Positions 30,936 to 34,735 of a DNA stretch of 34,735 nt are shown here, in pieces. Origin of the DNA: Streptomonospora mangrovi. Lineage in GTDB: Bacteria > Actinomycetota > Actinomycetes > Streptosporangiales > Streptosporangiaceae. The notes beneath the pieces are model-generated. The model made no database searches, was not told where the DNA came from, and saw only the letters and a list, made by a program, of their open reading frames with translations. The stretch spans positions 1 to 34,735 of the forward strand of contig NZ_JAJAQC010000060.1 in assembly GCF_027604915.1 (NCBI RefSeq). Direction: 5' to 3'. The position numbers and the translations under genes were made by a program. Numbering within the stretch: the stretch's first letter is position 1; each line of letters opens with the position of its first letter.

Positions 30936-30941
30936 AATCTA
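30936..30941 (-). promoter_or_regulatory. Predicted -10 box of the DinB gene (leaderless)
   Basis: TAGATT (minus strand) is followed by seven bases and the ATG at 30928. It is the only A/T-rich hexamer in this stretch. Confidence 0.5.
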
Positions 30942-31018
30942 GGCCGCCGCCGGCCCCGGGGAAAAGCGGCATCCGGGGGCTGTGGACAACCGCGCCGCGC
31001 ACGGGCCGGGCGGCGGGG

Positions 31019-32212
31019 TCAGGCCCCGGGAACGCGGAGCAGCAGGGCGTCGCCCTGGCCGCCGCCCCCGCACAGGGCCGCCGCGCCCAGGCCGCCGCCC
31101 CGGCGGCGCAGCTCGTAGACCAGGTGCAGGGCCAGCCGCGCGCCCGAGGCGCCGATGGGGTGGCCCAGCGCGATGGCGCCGCCGTCGGGGTTGACGATGT
31201 CGGAGTCCTCGGGCAGGCCCAGGTCGCGCATGGACTGCACGGCCACGCTGGCGAACGCCTCGTTGATCTCGATGAGGTCGAGGTCGGCGACCTCGCGGCC
31301 GGCCTTGCCCAGCGCGTGCCGGATGGCGTTGGAGGGCTGGGACTGCAACGCGTTGTCGGGCCCGGCGACGTTGCCGTGCGCGCCGACCTCGGCCAGGATC
31401 TCGCAGCCCAGTTCCTCGGCCTTGGCGCGGCTCATGACGACCACCGCGCAGGCGCCGTCGGAGATCTGGGAGGAGGATCCGGCGGTGATGGTGCCCTCGG
31501 GCGAGAACGCCGGGCGCAGCCGGGCCAGGGTCTCCACGGTGGTGTCGGGCCGCACGCCCTCGTCCTCGGTGACCAGGCGGTCCTCGCCCTTGCGCTGGGG
31601 CACCCGGACCGGCGCGATCTCGGCCTCGAACCGGCCGTCCTTGACGGCGGCGGCGGCGCGCTGGTGGGAGCGGGCGGCGAAGGCGTCCTGCTCGGCGCGG
31701 CCGATGCCCAGGCGGGCGTTGTGCCGCTCGGTGGAGGCGCCCATGGAGTCGCCGTCGAAGGCGTCGGTCAGGCCGTCGTGGGCCGTGGCGTCGAGCACCT
31801 CGATCGACCCGTACTTGTAGCCGTGGCGGGACTTGGGCAGCAGGTGGGGGGCGTTGGTCATGGACTCCATGCCCCCGGCCACCACCACGTCGAACTCGCC
31901 GGCGGCGATGAGCTGGTCGGCCAGCGCGATGGCGTCCAGGCCCGACAGGCACACCTTGTTGATGGTCAGCGAGGGCACGCTCATGGGGATGCCGGCCTTG
32001 ACGGCGGCCTGGCGGGAGGGGATCTGGCCCTGGCCGGCCTGGAGCACCTGGCCCATCACGACGTAGTCGACCCGCTCGCCGCCGATCCCGGCGCGCTCCA
32101 GGGCGGCCTTGATCGCGAAGCCGCCGAGGTCCACGGCGGAGAATCCGGCGAGGGATCCGAGCAGCCGGCCGATGGGGGTCCGCGCTCCGCTGACGATGAC
32201 GGATCCGGGCAT
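31019..32212 (-). CDS. Acetyl-CoA C-acetyltransferase (thiolase)
   Basis: This thiolase condenses two acetyl-CoA to acetoacetyl-CoA or runs the reverse cleavage in fatty acid and amino acid breakdown. The 397-aa protein has the full active site: nucleophile Cys88 ([12 protein letters not shown]), His351 ([10 protein letters not shown]) and Cys381 ([10 protein letters not shown]). The start ATG 32212 has GGAGG seven bases upstream. It is divergent from mce with 105 bp between them, so the pair may share regulation. In S. coelicolor a thiolase gene also lies beside mce and meaB. Biosynthetic versus degradative use cannot be decided from sequence. Confidence 0.95.
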   Translation of the reverse strand: MPGSVIVSGARTPIGRLLGSLAGFSAVDLGGFAIKAALERAGIGGERVDYVVMGQVLQAGQGQIPSRQAAVKAGIPMSVPSLTINKVCLSGLDAIALADQLIAAGEFDVVVAGGMESMTNAPHLLPKSRHGYKYGSIEVLDATAHDGLTDAFDGDSMGASTERHNARLGIGRAEQDAFAARSHQRAAAAVKDGRFEAEIAPVRVPQRKGEDRLVTEDEGVRPDTTVETLARLRPAFSPEGTITAGSSSQISDGACAVVVMSRAKAEELGCEILAEVGAHGNVAGPDNALQSQPSNAIRHALGKAGREVADLDLIEINEAFASVAVQSMRDLGLPEDSDIVNPDGGAIALGHPIGASGARLALHLVYELRRRGGGLGAAALCGGGGQGDALLLRVPGA

Positions 32213-32317
32213 TGGCGAGCCTCCGTAGTGTTTGAGCGGCTTTCGACTTCGCGCCACACCTCGTCTGCCACCATACATAGACGCCCCACGGCCGCAGCTC
32301 AAGAGGTTGGAGTCCCC

Positions 32318-32764
32318 ATGCTGACCCGCATCGACCACGTCGGAATCGCCTGCGCCGACCTGGCGGCGAGCATCGAGTTCTACCGCCGGACCTACGGCTT
32401 CGAGGTGGCCCACGAGGAGGTCAACGAGGAGCAGGGCGTGCGCGAGGCCATGCTGCGCGTCAACGGCACCGACGACGGCGGCGCCACCTACCTGCAACTG
32501 CTGGAGCCCACCCGCGACGACTCCCCCGTGGCGAAGTTCCTCGCCCGGCACGGCGAGGGCGTGCACCACATCGCCTTCGGCACCGCCGACGTGGCGGGCG
32601 CCGCCGCCGGGATCGGCGGCGCGGGCGTGCGGGTGCTGGACTCCGCGCCGCGGCGGGGGTCGATGGACTCCCGCATCGTGTTCCTGCACCCCAAGGACTG
32701 CGGCGGGGTCCTCACCGAGCTGGTGCAGGCCGCCGACCAGGGGCGGCACCACGGCGAGGGGTGA
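32318..32764 (+). CDS. mce: Methylmalonyl-CoA epimerase
   Basis: This enzyme converts (2S)- and (2R)-methylmalonyl-CoA, linking propionyl-CoA carboxylation to the mutase. The 148-aa vicinal-oxygen-chelate protein has the expected metal ligands His7 ([10 protein letters not shown]), Gln60 (YLQLLEP), His84 (GVHHIAF) and catalytic Glu134 (VLTELV), matching the Propionibacterium enzyme layout. Start ATG 32318 has GGAG five bases upstream. It is divergent from the thiolase gene. With meaB and icmA nearby it completes a C4 acyl-CoA module, although neither methylmalonyl-CoA mutase nor the B12 small subunit is in the window. Confidence 0.95.
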   Translation: MLTRIDHVGIACADLAASIEFYRRTYGFEVAHEEVNEEQGVREAMLRVNGTDDGGATYLQLLEPTRDDSPVAKFLARHGEGVHHIAFGTADVAGAAAGIGGAGVRVLDSAPRRGSMDSRIVFLHPKDCGGVLTELVQAADQGRHHGEG

Positions 32765-33345
32765 GGCGCGGCGGCGCGCGCGGGCGGCGGGGCCGGCCGG
32801 CGGCAGCGGCGGGACCGCCCTTCCTTAGCACATTTCGGGGCGTATGGACCTCTTGCGGCACTATGATGGAAATGCGTCACTGGACCCGTGGCGCGCCCCG
32901 CACCCCCGCGGGAAGCGCCAGTCAGGTGTAACGAAACCGTCACATTGGGCATCGCCGCACGTCTCGGCGTCGCCGTTTGCACCGGGAAGTGTTCGGTGTG
33001 CCGGAAACCCTCCTCCGCGGGGCGTTGAGCTTGATAAAGTCTGCTAGCTGCCGGGTTTCCCGGTACGACCACTGTCCCCTGCCCGTCGCGGTCGGCCGAG
33101 TCGGGCACGTCGCGAACGGCGGCCGCGGCCCACGGCCGAAGAAAACGTGCATCTCCGTACCAACGGAGTGAACCGCCACCGCGGGCCACGCTCGTCGGAG
33201 TACCCTCCCCCGAGAGGTGCCCGCACAACCGCCGGATCGTGGCGAGAGGAGCGGCAGCACGTGTTGATGCGTCATCGACCGCGCCTCGACTCGACACGAA
33301 CATCCGTCCAGAAGCCGTCTCGTCACTCGTTCAGGATTCCGCCAC
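32765..33345. other. Long intergenic region before the FilP-like gene
   Basis: I can support no gene in these 581 bases. From about 32825 the composition is less GC-rich. It holds -10-like boxes TATGAT (32862-32867, without a matching -35) and TTGATAAAGT (33031-33040). The long, relatively AT-richer leader suggests that the cytoskeletal gene has complex regulation or a long 5' untranslated region. A weak AGGA ribosome site lies ten bases before its ATG. No riboswitch class is recognisable. Confidence 0.45.
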
Positions 33346-34647
33346 ATGTCGTCGTCCGATATTGAAGCCCAGCTCACCAATTTCTTCGAGGAAGGCAACC
33401 AAGCCACCGAGTTCGACGTGGTGCTGCGCGGTTTCGACCGGCAGCAGGTCCTCTCCTTCGTCGACCAACTGAAGTCCGAGCTCCAGCGCGCCCGCGAAGA
33501 GTCCGACCGCCAGCGGAACGAACTCGCCGAGGCCAAGCGCCAGCTCCAGGAGCAGGAGCGCCCCACCTACTCCGGTCTGGGCGCGCGCATCGAGCAACTG
33601 CTGCGCCTCGCCGAGGAGCAGGCCACCGAACTCGTCCAGGGCGCCCGCGCCGAGGCCAACGACATCAAGGCCGAGGCCAAGATCGAGGCCGCCGAGATGC
33701 GCTCGGCCGCCGAGAACGAGTCCACCGAGCTGCGCGCCACCGCCCAGCGCGAGGCCGACGAGATGCGCGCCTCCGCCGAGGGCGAGGCCGACGAGATCCG
33801 CACCACGGCCCGCCGCGAGGCCGACGAGCTGACCTCCACCACCGAGCGCGAGGTCCAGAAGAAGCGCTCGGCCGTCGACCACGAGATCGCCGAGAAGCGG
33901 GCGACCTTCGAGGGCGAGATCGCCAAGCTGCGCACCACCACCGAGCGCGAGTGCGCGCAGGCCCGCGCCTCGGCCAAGCGCGAGCGCGACGAAACCCTCC
34001 AGACCGCCAAGCGCCAGGCCGACGAGATGCGCGCCCAGGCCCAGCGCCTCCTTGAGGAGAGCGAGGCCAAGCGGGCCCAGGAGGAGGCGGAGTTCGAGAT
34101 CCAGCTCGCCGCCCGCCGCGAGGAGGCCGAGCGCCAGGACGCCGAGCGCCTGGCCGCCGCCCAGGCCGCCACCCAGAAGCTGGTGGCCGAGGCCGAGGAG
34201 CGGGCCGCCAGCGCCGAGCAGCGCGCCACCAAGGCCAGCGCCCAGGCCGAGCAGACCCGCCGCGACGCCGAGCAGCACGCCAAGCAGCTCGTCGCCAACG
34301 CCAAGAAGAACGCCGAGCAGATCACGGCCGAGGCCAAGTCCAAGGCCGAGCACCTGGTCAGCGACGCCAAGTCCGAGGCCGAGCGCATCCGGGGCATCGC
34401 CCAGCACGAGGTCGACGAGCTCAGCCGCCAGCGCGACAGCATCCAGTCGCACCTGGACCAGCTCCGCCAGCTCCTGGGCGGTGGCGGCGGCGCCGCTCCG
34501 GCGGCCCCGCCGGCTCCCGAGCCCGCCCCGGTCGCGGCGGCCGAACCCCCCGCGGCGATCGAGTCCAAGGGCCAGCGGTCCCCGCGGCAGCCGGTCGGCG
34601 CCGCCTCGGGCCGCAAGAACGACGACGAGGACTGGTGGCAGGAGTAG
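33346..34647 (+). CDS. FilP/Scy-like coiled-coil cytoskeletal protein
   Basis: This 433-aa protein is nearly all coiled coil. The N-terminus has a DivIVA-like segment (VVLRGFDRQQVLSFVDQL, 25-42), then RPTYSGLGARIEQLLRLAEEQA (72-93), which closely matches the FilP/Scy family of Streptomyces (PSYAGLGARVEKILRLAEEEA in FilP). Residues 103-234 are twelve consecutive 11-residue repeats of the type EADEMRASAEG. The 11-residue spacing continues, with a one-residue register change, to about 366. A Gly/Pro/Ala linker and an acidic DDEDWWQE end follow. FilP is about 310 aa and Scy over 1300, so this is an intermediate size. It probably organises polar growth with DivIVA. Linkage to mce matches S. coelicolor. 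Confidence 0.9.
   Translation: MSSSDIEAQLTNFFEEGNQATEFDVVLRGFDRQQVLSFVDQLKSELQRAREESDRQRNELAEAKRQLQEQERPTYSGLGARIEQLLRLAEEQATELVQGARAEANDIKAEAKIEAAEMRSAAENESTELRATAQREADEMRASAEGEADEIRTTARREADELTSTTEREVQKKRSAVDHEIAEKRATFEGEIAKLRTTTERECAQARASAKRERDETLQTAKRQADEMRAQAQRLLEESEAKRAQEEAEFEIQLAARREEAERQDAERLAAAQAATQKLVAEAEERAASAEQRATKASAQAEQTRRDAEQHAKQLVANAKKNAEQITAEAKSKAEHLVSDAKSEAERIRGIAQHEVDELSRQRDSIQSHLDQLRQLLGGGGGAAPAAPPAPEPAPVAAAEPPAAIESKGQRSPRQPVGAASGRKNDDEDWWQE
33652..34047 (+). repeat. 33-bp-period coding repeats (hendecads)
   Basis: Within the FilP-like gene, residues 103-234 are encoded by twelve consecutive 33-bp units. Most begin with a GAG/GCC-type start (Glu-Ala-x-Glu) and place Met, Ile or Leu at unit position five. 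The units differ enough that this is selection on an 11-residue helical pattern and not a recent DNA expansion. Confidence 0.8.
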
Positions 34648-34735
34648 GCCGAGCGGCCTTCCCCGGCTTCCTTGACTCCGCGGCCTGAGCGCCGCGACAC
34701 GACGGCGGCGGCCCCGCCCCCGGTTCGCCCGGGGG

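Noticed and set aside
30335-32764. Plus-strand frame of 809 codons ending with the mce stop
   Set aside because: Only the last 148 codons are a real protein (mce from 32318). The upstream part is antisense shadow of the DinB and thiolase genes.
32844-33047. Small plus-strand gene of 67 codons in the leader of the FilP-like gene
   Set aside because: No ribosome site, no coding-type third-position bias, and no recognisable sequence.
33652-34047. 33-bp periodic repeats as a CRISPR or minisatellite
   Set aside because: The units are coding, lie inside one reading frame, vary in sequence and have no spacers. They encode hendecads of a coiled coil.

Overview
The window looks like chromosomal DNA of a high-GC, mycelial actinomycete, probably in or near the Nocardiopsaceae/Streptosporangiales. 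This is inferred from gene content and codon bias; no phylogeny was run. Supporting markers are clpS-DUF2017-Mec, DUF3039 beside YqgE, a class E sortase with a 55-aa membrane partner, an XRE/DUF397 pair, and a FilP-like coiled-coil gene next to methylmalonyl-CoA epimerase, an order also known from Streptomyces. I found no tRNA, rRNA, CRISPR array, insertion sequence or prophage.

Layout. 140-1616 (-): mec, DUF2017 and clpS (cysteine release from CysO; Clp adaptor). 1879-3862 (+): pncB-pncA (nicotinamide salvage to NAD), ended by a perfect hairpin. 3976-11508 (-): FkbM-type methyltransferase, trpS, a membrane Ser/Thr kinase, a secreted M43 zinc protease and an SF2 helicase. The helicase frame has lost its stop codon, probably by a one-base error. 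11655-12758 (-): two unrecognised genes, one a membrane-anchored coiled coil. 12884-15295 (-): 55-aa membrane protein, sortase E, DUF3039, YqgE. 15401-19161 (-): ACT-malic enzyme, cytidylate-kinase-like protein, YbbN-like protein. 19273-20731: XRE/DUF397 pair with a divergent four-cysteine protein. 20836-28153 (-): two sets of unrecognised helical genes on either side of an isobutyryl-CoA-mutase-type large subunit (icmA). 28390-32764: MarR, meaB, DinB, thiolase and divergent mce. 33346-34647 (+): FilP/Scy-like cytoskeletal protein.

How the genes work together. icmA, meaB, mce and the thiolase form an acyl-CoA module (butyryl/isobutyryl-CoA, methylmalonyl-CoA, acetoacetyl-CoA). The cobalamin-binding small subunit is not in the window.

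Most novel material. Three proteins (24748-25374, 25402-26541, 21364-22530) appear to contain five copies of one helical module, marked by a Glu-Pro/Glu-Ala motif between helices. Two further helical genes (26696-27370, 27512-28153) lie in the same run. These genes flank icmA, whose promoter carries two overlapping palindromes in an unusually AT-rich patch. A second theme is a recurrent promoter layout, TAnnnT placed 6-8 bases before the start codon, in eight genes, which predicts leaderless mRNAs. Two probable one-base frameshifts in G/C runs suggest that sequence quality should be checked before the affected genes are called unusual.
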